Positions 1 to 6,771 of a DNA stretch of 10,735 nucleotides are shown here, piece by piece. The DNA is taken from positions 1 to 10,735 of the forward strand of contig JAGHCO010000065.1 in assembly GCA_021160405.1 (NCBI GenBank), written 5' to 3'. Numbering within the stretch: position 1 is the first letter of the stretch; every line of letters begins with the position of its first letter. The position numbers and the translations under genes are program-made. This DNA is from Candidatus Aerophobota bacterium (lineage in GTDB: Bacteria > Aerophobota > Aerophobia > Aerophobales > JAGHCO01). The notes under the pieces are model-generated. The model did no database searches, was not told the DNA's origin, and was given only the letters and a program-made list of their open reading frames with translations.

Positions 1-71
1 AGGTAGGACATTCTAGCTTGATAGTTATATATGACATTCTATTAACACAATAACAGCAAATTTTTTCTTAT

Positions 72-99
72 TTGACAATTTTAAATTTTATGCTATTTT
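72..99 (+). promoter_or_regulatory. Sigma-70-type promoter for rpsI
   Basis: A perfect -35 box TTGACA lies at 72-77. A -10 box TATTTT follows at 94-99 after a 16-base spacer, with TGC just before it (91-93), as in an extended -10 promoter. Transcription would begin near 105, giving a leader of only about 17 bases before the rpsI start. That leaves no room for a structured ribosomal-protein leader. The promoter probably drives rpsI and accD and may read on into pyrG-rnfAB. Confidence 0.7.
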
Positions 100-121
100 T
101 AACAAAAATAAGGAGTAAAGG

Positions 122-514
122 ATGGCTGAAGATAGCTATTATGCTACTGGAAGAAGAAAGGCATCAACTGCCAAGGTAAGATTAAAAATGGGTGAAGGGA
201 AGATAATTATTAACGATAGAGAAATGGAAGATTATTTTCGTCGTGATGTGTATAATAAGTTAGTTAGGGAACCCTTAGAATTAGTTGACTTTTTGGATAA
301 GTTTGATGCAGAAATAGAGGTAAAGGGAGGGGGACTAACGGGACAAGCAGGAGCCATTCGGCTTGGTTTAGCCCGGGTTATATCTAAGATTAATCCCGAG
401 CTCAGACAAACTTTAAAAAAGGCAGGAATGTTAAGAAGGGACCCTAGAATGAAAGAGAGAAAAAAACCAGGCTTAAGGGGGGCAAGGGCTAAACCCCAGA
501 GTTCCAAGAGATAA
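122..514 (+). CDS. rpsI: 30S ribosomal protein S9 (uS9)
   Basis: This is small-subunit ribosomal protein uS9, which sits in the head of the 30S subunit and reaches the P-site tRNA with its C-terminal tail. The 130-residue protein has the usual family length. It shows the N-terminal YATGRRKASTAKVRL signature, the central GGGLTGQAGAIRLGLAR motif (about residues 69-85) and the basic tail ending in SSKR. The start ATG at 122 has a strong AGGAG at 111-115, six bases upstream. In most bacteria rpsI directly follows rplM (uL13). Here the 121 bases upstream contain a promoter and no recognisable rplM end, so the usual pairing seems broken or rplM lies further away. The accD gene follows after 14 bases. 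Identification is secure. Confidence 0.97.
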   Translation: MAEDSYYATGRRKASTAKVRLKMGEGKIIINDREMEDYFRRDVYNKLVREPLELVDFLDKFDAEIEVKGGGLTGQAGAIRLGLARVISKINPELRQTLKKAGMLRRDPRMKERKKPGLRGARAKPQSSKR

Positions 515-528
515 AGGAGTTTTTATCA

Positions 529-1365
529 ATGGGATGGTTCGAACGTACCTATCATCGAATAACTAAGGGAAAGAAGAAAATAGATGTTCCTGACGGTCTG
601 TGGACCAAATGTACAAATTGTTCAGAGATTATATATAACAAAAACCTAAATGAGAACTTAAAGGTCTGTCCTAAGTGTGGGTATCATTTTTACCTTGGTG
701 CCAGAGAGAGAATTCAAATCACTGTTGATGAGGGAAGCTTTGTAGAGTATAACTCTAAAATCTCTTTAAATAATCCTCTTAATTTTCCGGAATATGAGGA
801 AAAGCTAAACAAAGGAAGAGAAAAGACAGGTTTAGATGAAGCCGCAGTAATTGGGGAAGGAAAAATTGGAGGACAGTTAGTAGCAATTGGTGTTACTGAC
901 TTTGGTTTTATGGGTGGAAGTATGGGTTTGACAGTGGGAGAAAGGATAACCTTTATAGTAGAGAAAGCTATAGAAAAAGGTTATCCTCTTTTGCTTATCT
1001 CTGGCTCAGGTGGAGGAGCCAGGATGCAAGAAGGGGTTATTTCTTTAATGCAAATGGCTAAAACTTCCTCAGCCATAGCTGAGCTTAAAAGAAAAGGACT
1101 GCTATATATCTCCCTTCTCACACATCCTACAATGGGTGGAGTAATGGCTAGTTTTGCCAGTGGGGGAGACATTGTTATAGCTGAACCGGGAGCACTTCTT
1201 GGTTTTGCTGGTCCTCGGGTAATAAAACAAACTATAAAACAGCAAATCCCTCAAGGGTTTCAAAGATCTGAGTTTCTGCTTGCTCATGGTATGATTGACT
1301 TAATAGTGGAAAGGAGCAAGATAAGACCTACCTTAATTAAAATTCTTGATTTTCTCATCGGCTAA
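529..1365 (+). CDS. accD: Acetyl-CoA carboxylase carboxyltransferase subunit beta
   Basis: AccD is the beta half of the carboxyltransferase that moves the carboxyl group from carboxybiotin to acetyl-CoA, making malonyl-CoA for fatty-acid synthesis in the cytoplasm. The 278-residue protein has the N-terminal four-cysteine zinc ribbon (Cys28, Cys31, Cys47, Cys50). The crotonase-fold carboxyltransferase core follows, with the glycine-rich SGSGGGARMQEG loop, LTHPTMGGVMASFA and GFAGPRVI. The C-terminus (FQRSEFLLAHGMIDLIV...) is complete for the family. The AGGAG at 515-519 lies nine bases before the ATG and only a base after the rpsI stop, so the two genes are almost certainly co-transcribed. The partner accA, often adjacent to accD, is not in this window. 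The gene order rpsI-accD-pyrG is uncommon but each member is clear. Confidence 0.96.
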   Translation: MGWFERTYHRITKGKKKIDVPDGLWTKCTNCSEIIYNKNLNENLKVCPKCGYHFYLGARERIQITVDEGSFVEYNSKISLNNPLNFPEYEEKLNKGREKTGLDEAAVIGEGKIGGQLVAIGVTDFGFMGGSMGLTVGERITFIVEKAIEKGYPLLLISGSGGGARMQEGVISLMQMAKTSSAIAELKRKGLLYISLLTHPTMGGVMASFASGGDIVIAEPGALLGFAGPRVIKQTIKQQIPQGFQRSEFLLAHGMIDLIVERSKIRPTLIKILDFLIG

Positions 1366-1404
1366 TATTGGTTCTTAGTTTAATTATAAGTTTAGAGAAA
1401 ATAT

Positions 1405-3036
1405 ATGACCAAGTATATTTTTGTTACTGGCGGAGTCCTTTCTTCCTTAGGGAAAGGAATAGCTTCAGCCTCTATGGGGACTCTCCTTAAAAGTAGAGGA
1501 TTAAAAGTTGGTATGCTTAAGTTTGATCCCTATATTAATGTAGACCCTGGGACAATGAATCCTTATCAACATGGAGAAGTTTTTGTAACCCGAGACGGAG
1601 CCGAGACAGACCTGGATCTTGGTCATTACGAGAGATTTGTGGGAATAGACCTTTCCTATTATAACAATGTTACTACTGGACAGATTTATTCCTCAGTAAT
1701 TGAAAAGGAAAGAAGAGGAGATTACCTTGGAAGAACCATTCAAGTTGTTCCCCATATTACTGAAGAAATTCAGGAAAGGATAAGAAAAGTAGCTCACAGG
1801 GACAAAGTTGATGTAGTAATAACTGAAATTGGAGGCACAGTAGGAGATATTGAATCTCTTCCTTTTCTGGAGGCTGTAAGGCAGTTTCGATTAAAAGAGG
1901 GAAAAGATAATACTTTATTTATCCATTTAACTCTTCTTCCTTTTATTCCCTCCACTGGAGAGCTTAAAACCAAGCCCACCCAGCACAGTGTAGGCAGATT
2001 AAGGGAAATAGGAATTCAACCCGATTTCATTCTCTGCCGCACTCAAATTCCTTTAACTAAAGAGGCAAGGAGGAAGATATCCCTTTTCTGTAATGTGGAA
2101 GAGGAAGATGTTATTCAAGCTATAGATGTGGAAAATGTTTATGAAGTTCCCCTTCGTTTTGAGAAAGAGGGCTTAACTGATAAAATACTAAAGAAATTAA
2201 GTTTATCTACCCATGAAAAAGATTTAAGGGAGTGGTCTCGATGGGTAGAAAAAGTAAACTCTGCTCAAAAAGAAGTGAGAATAGCTGTAGTAGGTAAGTA
2301 TGTAAGGATGAGGGATGCTTATAAAAGCATAATTGAGGCATTTACCCATGCTGGAGCCGCCAATAATATAAAGGTTAATTCTGTATGGATAGAAGCTGAG
2401 GAGCTGGAAAATAATTTCACAGAAAAACTAAAAAATTTCCAGGGAATCCTTATCCCAGGAGGATTTGGTCTGAGGGGAATAGAAGGGAAAATAAGAGCTA
2501 TCCAATTTGCCCGAGAAAATTGTATTCCTTTTTTGGGAATTTGTCTGGGGATGCAATGCTCAACCATTGAATTTGCTAGAAATGTGGCTGGATTGAAAGA
2601 AGCTAATAGCACAGAGTTTGATCCCGATACTCCTTATCCAGTGATAAATTTGCTTTCTGAACAAAAAAAGGTGAGAAAAAAGGGAGGAACTATGAGGTTG
2701 GGGGACTATGAGTGCAAAATCCAAAGGGGTAGTTTTAGCTGGAAAGCTTATAAAAAAGATGTAATATATGAGCGCCATCGACATCGGTACGAATTTAACA
2801 ATCATTACAGAGAAATTCTCATCGAGAGTGGACTAAGAATAGCTGGGGTTTATCCGGAAAAGAATTTGGTAGAGATAATTGAAGTCCCCAATCACCCCTG
2901 GTTTGTGGGCGTTCAATTTCACCCCGAGTTCAGCTCTCGTCCAGGAGCTCCTCATCCCCTATTCAGGGATTTTATTAAAGCAGCTAAAGAAAAATATCAG
3001 CGTAAATCTGTGGCTAAAATTGTGAGGGAAAAATGA
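1405..3036 (+). CDS. pyrG: CTP synthase (glutamine-hydrolysing)
   Basis: PyrG makes CTP from UTP, ATP and glutamine, the last step of pyrimidine nucleotide synthesis. The 543-residue protein is full length. The N-terminal synthetase domain carries the P-loop region GGVLSSLGKGI (9-19), the ETDLDLGHYERF segment with a metal-binding aspartate (Asp71), and EIGGTVGDIES with Glu141. The C-terminal class I glutamine amidotransferase domain (from about residue 290) has the oxyanion strand PGGFG, the nucleophile Cys380 in GICLGMQ, and His506 and Glu508 in VQFHPEF. All catalytic residues are therefore present. The ribosome binding site (AGAG at 1394-1397) is weak. No convincing promoter is seen in the 39 bases after accD, so read-through from the rpsI promoter is likely. 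The last four bases (ATGA) overlap the rnfA start. Confidence 0.98.
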   Translation: MTKYIFVTGGVLSSLGKGIASASMGTLLKSRGLKVGMLKFDPYINVDPGTMNPYQHGEVFVTRDGAETDLDLGHYERFVGIDLSYYNNVTTGQIYSSVIEKERRGDYLGRTIQVVPHITEEIQERIRKVAHRDKVDVVITEIGGTVGDIESLPFLEAVRQFRLKEGKDNTLFIHLTLLPFIPSTGELKTKPTQHSVGRLREIGIQPDFILCRTQIPLTKEARRKISLFCNVEEEDVIQAIDVENVYEVPLRFEKEGLTDKILKKLSLSTHEKDLREWSRWVEKVNSAQKEVRIAVVGKYVRMRDAYKSIIEAFTHAGAANNIKVNSVWIEAEELENNFTEKLKNFQGILIPGGFGLRGIEGKIRAIQFARENCIPFLGICLGMQCSTIEFARNVAGLKEANSTEFDPDTPYPVINLLSEQKKVRKKGGTMRLGDYECKIQRGSFSWKAYKKDVIYERHRHRYEFNNHYREILIESGLRIAGVYPEKNLVEIIEVPNHPWFVGVQFHPEFSSRPGAPHPLFRDFIKAAKEKYQRKSVAKIVREK

Positions 3037-3614
3037 AGATAGTCCTAATTTTGCTGAGTGCTGTTTTAATTAATAACTTTGTTCTACGATATTTCTTGGG
3101 TATCTGTCCATTCCTTGGTGTAACAGGGAAGATATCCTCATCCTTAGCTATGGGTTTTTCTACCACATTTGTTATGACCTTAACAGCAGCTATTGTTTGG
3201 CCTATTAACCATTTCGTCATTGTTGGACTTAATCTTCCTTTCTTAGAGTACGTTTCTGATATTTTAGTAATTGCATCTTTAGTCCAACTAATAGAGATGT
3301 TTATTCGTAAAACAAGCCCTGCTCTATATCGATCTTTAGGAATATATCTACCCCTTATTACTACTAACTGCGGTATTTTTTTTCTGGCATTATCTATACC
3401 CATGCGGAACTACTCTTTTTTTGAGAGTGTAGCTTTTGGTTTTGGAGCAGGGGTTGGATTTACTTTAGTCATGTTAATAATGGCTGGGATAAGGGAAGAG
3501 CTGGAATTTGCTGATGTTCCTAAGTGTTTACAGGGAGCATCAATTACATTAATCACCGCTGGCCTTTTAGCTTTAGTTTTTATGGGATTTACAGGTCTTA
3601 TCGGAACCTCTTAA
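3033..3614 (+). CDS. rnfA: Rnf complex subunit RnfA (RsxA-type membrane protein)
   Basis: RnfA is an integral membrane subunit of the Rnf complex, which passes electrons from reduced ferredoxin to NAD+ (or back) coupled to ion movement across the cytoplasmic membrane. The 193-residue protein matches the length of E. coli RsxA. It has about six hydrophobic segments and the family landmarks LINNFVL, GICPFLG, TSPALYRSLGIYLPLITTNC and MGFTGL. Cys25 (GICPF) and Cys113 (TTNC) are the two conserved cysteines that, in this family, hold a [2Fe-2S] cluster inside the membrane. The paralogues RnfE and NqrD/NqrE share the fold, but the length and the ITTNCGIF and ADVP segments favour RnfA. The start ATG overlaps the pyrG stop and has GAGGG at 3024-3028. 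The rnfC, D, G and E genes are not present next to it. Confidence 0.93.
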   Translation: MKIVLILLSAVLINNFVLRYFLGICPFLGVTGKISSSLAMGFSTTFVMTLTAAIVWPINHFVIVGLNLPFLEYVSDILVIASLVQLIEMFIRKTSPALYRSLGIYLPLITTNCGIFFLALSIPMRNYSFFESVAFGFGAGVGFTLVMLIMAGIREELEFADVPKCLQGASITLITAGLLALVFMGFTGLIGTS

Positions 3615-3618
3615 AGAT

Positions 3619-3712
3619 GGGGTCGGGTCTTAACATTTGACATTTCATAGGTTAAGTCAATTATATTACAGTATAATGCAGAAGAAAATGTCAAATGTTA
3701 AGACCCGACCCC
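3619..3712. repeat. 94-bp palindromic REP/MITE-like element between rnfA and rnfB
   Basis: The arms 3619-3645 and 3686-3712 are perfect 27-base inverted repeats, beginning GGGGTCGGGTCTTAAC and ending with its complement. They enclose a 40-base loop that holds a second small stem (TTATA at 3661-3665 with TATAA at 3672-3676). Removing the element would leave rnfA and rnfB about 21 bases apart, close to the other spacings in the block, so it looks like an insertion. From recollection, arms with GGGGTCGGGTCTT and AATGTCAA blocks recur in many bacterial genomes near Y1/IS200-like or REP-associated transposases; I could not check this. No target duplication is obvious. In RNA it would form a very stable hairpin between the two genes, and no strong U-tract follows. 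Confidence 0.85.
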
Positions 3713-3717
3713 TTTAC

Positions 3718-3722
3718 GGAAG
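3718..3722 (+). promoter_or_regulatory. Ribosome binding site that fixes the rnfB start
   Basis: GGAAG lies seven bases before the ATG at 3730. It supports that ATG over the in-frame TTG at 3637, which lies inside the left arm of the palindromic element and has no Shine-Dalgarno sequence. Confidence 0.6.
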
Positions 3723-3729
3723 AAAATTA

Positions 3730-4563
3730 ATGAGTTTATTTTTAACATCAATTGTAACAATGGGAGGATTTGGTGCTTTTTTTGCCTTTATTTTATCTAT
3801 TGCTCACAAGAAATTAAGGGTAGAGGTAGATCCTCGAGAGGAACAAGTTCTTAATGCTCTTCCCGGAGCAAACTGCGGTGCTTGCGGCTTTGCCAGCTGT
3901 AGAGCTTTAGCTGAGGCCATTGTTAAAGGTGACGCTCCAGTTAATAGCTGTGTAGCTGGAGGAAGCGAAGTTGCAGAGAAAATTTCTCGGTTAATGGGGG
4001 TAGGATCGGTAACCGTTCAAAAAAAGTTAGCTTTTGTTCACTGCGGAGCTCAAAGTGAACAGAGGACTAAAAAGGCAATTTATCAGGGAGTAAAGAGCTG
4101 TCGGGCAGCAAGTATTGTAATGGGGGCAGATACAGCCTGTCCTTATGGATGTATTGGATTTGGTGATTGTGAGGTAGCCTGTCCTTTTAATGCTATAAAA
4201 ATGGTGGGGGGTCTTCCTCAAATTGATTTGAATAAATGCACAGGATGTGGAAATTGTGTAAATGTTTGCCCCCAAAACATAATTTCTTTAGAAAGCTTTG
4301 ATGATATAAATTATAAAGTAGCCTGTAGTTCTTTAGATAAGGGGAAAAAAGCCCGACAGGTTTGCCAGAAAGCTTGCATAGCTTGCGGTTTATGTGAGAA
4401 GTTTTGCCCCTTTGATGCTTGCGAGGTTAAGAACAATCTTGCCCACATTGATCTACTAAACTGTCAGAGATGTGGAGTGTGTGCTATTAAATGTCCCACC
4501 AATGCTATAATACAGATAAGTCTTCCCTTAGATGAAAATCAACCTGTTACTCTGGATAAATAA
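3730..4563 (+). CDS. rnfB: Rnf complex ferredoxin-type subunit RnfB (long form)
   Basis: RnfB is the iron-sulfur subunit thought to accept electrons from ferredoxin and feed the Rnf complex at the cytoplasmic face of the membrane. From the ATG at 3730 it has 277 residues. An N-terminal membrane anchor spans about residues 3-25. An Fe-S domain with Cys49, Cys52, Cys57 and Cys74 (GANCGACGFASC) follows. Then come four ferredoxin-type cysteine motifs: 137/141/147/151, 170/173/176/180, 216/219/222/226 and 245/248/251/255. Four motifs match the long RnfB of anaerobes such as clostridia and Thermotoga, whereas the proteobacterial form is shorter. The open frame continues upstream to a TTG at 3637, but those 31 extra codons come mainly from the inverted repeat and are not RnfB-like. 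The 3' end overlaps the convergent dehydrogenase gene by 17 bases. Confidence 0.95.
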   Translation: MSLFLTSIVTMGGFGAFFAFILSIAHKKLRVEVDPREEQVLNALPGANCGACGFASCRALAEAIVKGDAPVNSCVAGGSEVAEKISRLMGVGSVTVQKKLAFVHCGAQSEQRTKKAIYQGVKSCRAASIVMGADTACPYGCIGFGDCEVACPFNAIKMVGGLPQIDLNKCTGCGNCVNVCPQNIISLESFDDINYKVACSSLDKGKKARQVCQKACIACGLCEKFCPFDACEVKNNLAHIDLLNCQRCGVCAIKCPTNAIIQISLPLDENQPVTLDK

Positions 4564-5590
4564 CTACTTTCATTGCCTCTCCACTCTCAGCCAATTTTAT
4601 TCCTTCTTCTAATTTACTTAAGGGAAGACGGTGAGTGATTAGTTCCTCAACCTTTATTTTACCAGAAGAGATGAGCTGAAGGGCTAACTTATTATGCTGG
4701 GGAGCAGAGCCATGAGTTCCAACTACATAAAACTCTCCGTAGTGAAGCAAATTAGAGTTAAATTTAATGAAAGGCTTATCCTTAGGTAATCCTCCAAAGA
4801 AATTAACAATTCCCCGGGGAGCTACCATTTTAAGAGCATCTTCCTGGGCTTTTCCACTGGGGCAAGCTACAATTATCTTATCTGCTCCTCGCCCCTGAGT
4901 CTCTTTCCTTACTTTATCTATTGCATCATCATAAGAGGGATTGATTATTACATCAGGCTTAGCAAAATTAGCAGCAAAATCTATACGGGATGGAGATAGC
5001 TCTATTAGAATAACTTTAACAGCTCCTCTTGCCCTTGCTAACTGAATATGCATGCAACCTAAGGGGCCTGCTCCTACTACTACCACTGTATCTCCTAATT
5101 TAATCTGGGATAGCTCTTGCCCATTTATAGCACAGGCTAAGGGCTCAGCTAAAGCACCTTCCTCAAAACTTATATTGGGAGGTAGGAGATTAACACATCC
5201 ATTTTTTACCGCATCTTCAGGGACAACCATAAACTCAGCAAATCCTCCATTGTAATGATAGCCAATAGCTTTAAGGTTGAGACACATACTTTGCATTCCC
5301 CTTTGACAGTAATAACAATTTCCACAGGGAATAGCTGGAGCTACAGCTACTTTTTGTCCTACTTTGTAATCTTTTACCTTCTCTGCAACCTCAACAATTT
5401 CCCCGGTTACCTCATGTCCGGTAACTCTGGGAAATCTAATGTGCTTGTGTCCATGGTGATAAACTCTTATATCAGTTCCACAGATTGTGCAAGCTTTAAT
5501 TTTTATTAAAATTTCTCCCGGCGAGGGAGAAGGTTTTGGGATTTCCTTAATCTCTAAGTTTTCAATGGTTTTTAAAACAGCTGCTTTCAT
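4547..5590 (-). CDS. Zinc-dependent medium-chain dehydrogenase (sorbitol/threonine dehydrogenase-like)
   Basis: This is a 347-residue medium-chain dehydrogenase that should oxidise a secondary alcohol, or reduce the matching ketone, using NAD(P). Catalytic-zinc ligands Cys37, His59 and Glu60 (GHE motif) are present, with Glu149 in the EPLACA segment. The structural zinc site has Cys89, Cys92, Cys95 and Cys103. The Rossmann motif GAGPLG is at 173-178, and Glu197 at the end of the second strand suggests NAD over NADP. The sequence resembles sorbitol/L-iditol, galactitol-phosphate and threonine dehydrogenases, and I cannot choose a substrate from sequence. Its place behind mtlD favours a sugar alcohol or sugar-alcohol phosphate. 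It starts 18 bases after mtlD with AGGAG at 5597-5601, six bases from the ATG, so it is the last gene of the minus-strand operon. Confidence 0.88.
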   Translation of the reverse strand: MKAAVLKTIENLEIKEIPKPSPSPGEILIKIKACTICGTDIRVYHHGHKHIRFPRVTGHEVTGEIVEVAEKVKDYKVGQKVAVAPAIPCGNCYYCQRGMQSMCLNLKAIGYHYNGGFAEFMVVPEDAVKNGCVNLLPPNISFEEGALAEPLACAINGQELSQIKLGDTVVVVGAGPLGCMHIQLARARGAVKVILIELSPSRIDFAANFAKPDVIINPSYDDAIDKVRKETQGRGADKIIVACPSGKAQEDALKMVAPRGIVNFFGGLPKDKPFIKFNSNLLHYGEFYVVGTHGSAPQHNKLALQLISSGKIKVEELITHRLPLSKLEEGIKLAESGEAMKVVIYPE

Positions 5591-5608
5591 TGGATTCTCC
5601 TGATATAT

Positions 5609-6760
5609 TTAGGTTAAATTTTTCTTTATTAATTGAGCTAATTTCCCTTGAGGGTTGATCCTACAGATATTTCTTAATATGTAATCTATTCCTTTTTCTT
5701 CTCTTAAACTGGTTAGCTTTTTTGCCTCTTCATCTTCTTTTTCATCAAAGAGGAGGGCAGATGCTATACCTTTTGCAATATTTTCAGGAACTGTTCCATA
5801 TTTATAGGACAACTCAGCAGCACCTATTAATCTTTCTCCAGGTGATAATTTGCGTATGGGGTCTCTTCCTACTCGAGCTACAGTATCACCTAAGGCTCTG
5901 TTGCCAAGTCTTTGAATAAGGTCATCTATAAGGTCTCTTTGTTCTTGAGGTTTGAAGTGGTGTTTTTTAATTAAAGCATTTCCCGTTTCCATTAAAGCTC
6001 CCCGAACAATGTCCCTTATTTCCTTGTCTTCAATTGATTCCCAGATATACTTATAACCTTTTCTATATCCAAGGTAAGCACAAATAGCATGAGCAGTGTT
6101 ATGGGTAAAGAGTTTTTGTTCCTCGTAAGCTATAAGATTATCATAGGGAATCATTCCCTTTATTTTAGGGATTTCTCCTTTAAATCCTATCTTATCCACT
6201 GGAAGAATACTGTATGACTCAGTCATAATAAATGTAGGGTCACTTTTCCTAATCTCCGGAGGAATAACAGGAACCATACGGCTTATCACTGACTCAACTA
6301 AACCAAGGTGAGAGGTTACATACTCCCAGTATCTTTTTTCTATTTTTTTAAAAAGATAATCTCTAAATACTTTACTGCTCTTAGGTAGATTTTCACAGAT
6401 AATAAGATTTATTGGTTTCTCAATGTTATTTTTGCATCGCTCAATCATTCCCCCGGCTATTAGAGAAGCTACAGAGGGAAGATTTTTAGCTCCCACTGCA
6501 CTGGCCATTAAATCGGCAGTTTTTATCTCCCAGGCTACCTTATCTTTATCCTTTCCATTTACTGCTCTTACATTTTTAATTATTAACTCTTGAGGATTAT
6601 CTCCCACAATTTTAAGCTTATAGTATCCTCGTTTGTTTAAAAGAGAAACTATCTCTTGCCTTACTTCCACAAATACTACTTTATATCCTGATTCGCTAAA
6701 TAGCTGTCCTAAGAATCCTCTTCCAATGTTACCTGCACCAAATTGCACTACTTTTTTCAT
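5609..6760 (-). CDS. mtlD: Mannitol-1-phosphate 5-dehydrogenase
   Basis: MtlD interconverts mannitol 1-phosphate and fructose 6-phosphate with NAD+/NADH. It belongs to the polyol-specific long-chain dehydrogenases. The N-terminal nucleotide-binding motif GAGNIGRG (residues 8-15) and the long Rossmann half are followed by the C-terminal catalytic half, with the KLFTHNTAHA motif holding Lys216, Asn221 and His224. VGRDPIRKLSPGERLIG is also typical. From the ATG at 6760 the protein has 383 residues, against 382 for E. coli MtlD. This ATG is preferred to the one five codons upstream (6775) because AGGAG at 6766-6770 lies between them. No PTS mannitol transporter (mtlA) is nearby, so the enzyme may serve mannitol-phosphate synthesis rather than uptake, or may act with a remote transporter. 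A related hexitol-phosphate substrate cannot be ruled out. Confidence 0.92.
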   Translation of the reverse strand: MKKVVQFGAGNIGRGFLGQLFSESGYKVVFVEVRQEIVSLLNKRGYYKLKIVGDNPQELIIKNVRAVNGKDKDKVAWEIKTADLMASAVGAKNLPSVASLIAGGMIERCKNNIEKPINLIICENLPKSSKVFRDYLFKKIEKRYWEYVTSHLGLVESVISRMVPVIPPEIRKSDPTFIMTESYSILPVDKIGFKGEIPKIKGMIPYDNLIAYEEQKLFTHNTAHAICAYLGYRKGYKYIWESIEDKEIRDIVRGALMETGNALIKKHHFKPQEQRDLIDDLIQRLGNRALGDTVARVGRDPIRKLSPGERLIGAAELSYKYGTVPENIAKGIASALLFDEKEDEEAKKLTSLREEKGIDYILRNICRINPQGKLAQLIKKNLT

Positions 6761-6765
6761 ATTCA

Positions 6766-6770
6766 CTCCT
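6766..6770 (-). promoter_or_regulatory. Ribosome binding site that fixes the mtlD start
   Basis: On the minus strand AGGAG lies five bases before the ATG at 6760-6758. It also lies inside the reading frame that would begin at 6775, where no Shine-Dalgarno is seen. This favours the shorter protein, whose length matches the family. Confidence 0.7.
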
Positions 6771-6771
6771 G

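Noticed and set aside
7..41. Direct repeat GACATTCTA at 7-15 and 33-41 upstream of rpsI
   Set aside because: Only two nine-base copies in AT-rich DNA, upstream of the promoter; chance is a sufficient explanation. A short frame ending at 51-53 could be the tail of an upstream gene but resembles nothing I know.
1366..1404. Separate promoter for pyrG in the accD-pyrG gap
   Set aside because: TTGGTT and TATAAG can be seen but are only 11 bases apart, too close for a sigma-70 promoter.
3014..3403. 129-codon minus-strand open frame opposite rnfA
   Set aside because: It is the shadow of a clearly coding membrane protein gene, with no ribosome binding site and no recognisable domain.
3033..3614. 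NqrD/NqrE or RnfE instead of RnfA
   Set aside because: Length of 193 residues, GICPFLG, LPLITTNC and the adjacent long rnfB fit RnfA better.
3619..3712. Palindrome as an ordinary rho-independent terminator after rnfA
   Set aside because: The stem is far longer than usual, the loop is 40 bases, and only three T residues follow the right arm. An inserted repeat explains it better, though it may still hinder transcription.
4547..5590. Naming the zinc dehydrogenase as threonine 3-dehydrogenase or sorbitol dehydrogenase
   Set aside because: The zinc and cofactor motifs are shared by the whole family and no substrate-specific residue could be assigned by eye.
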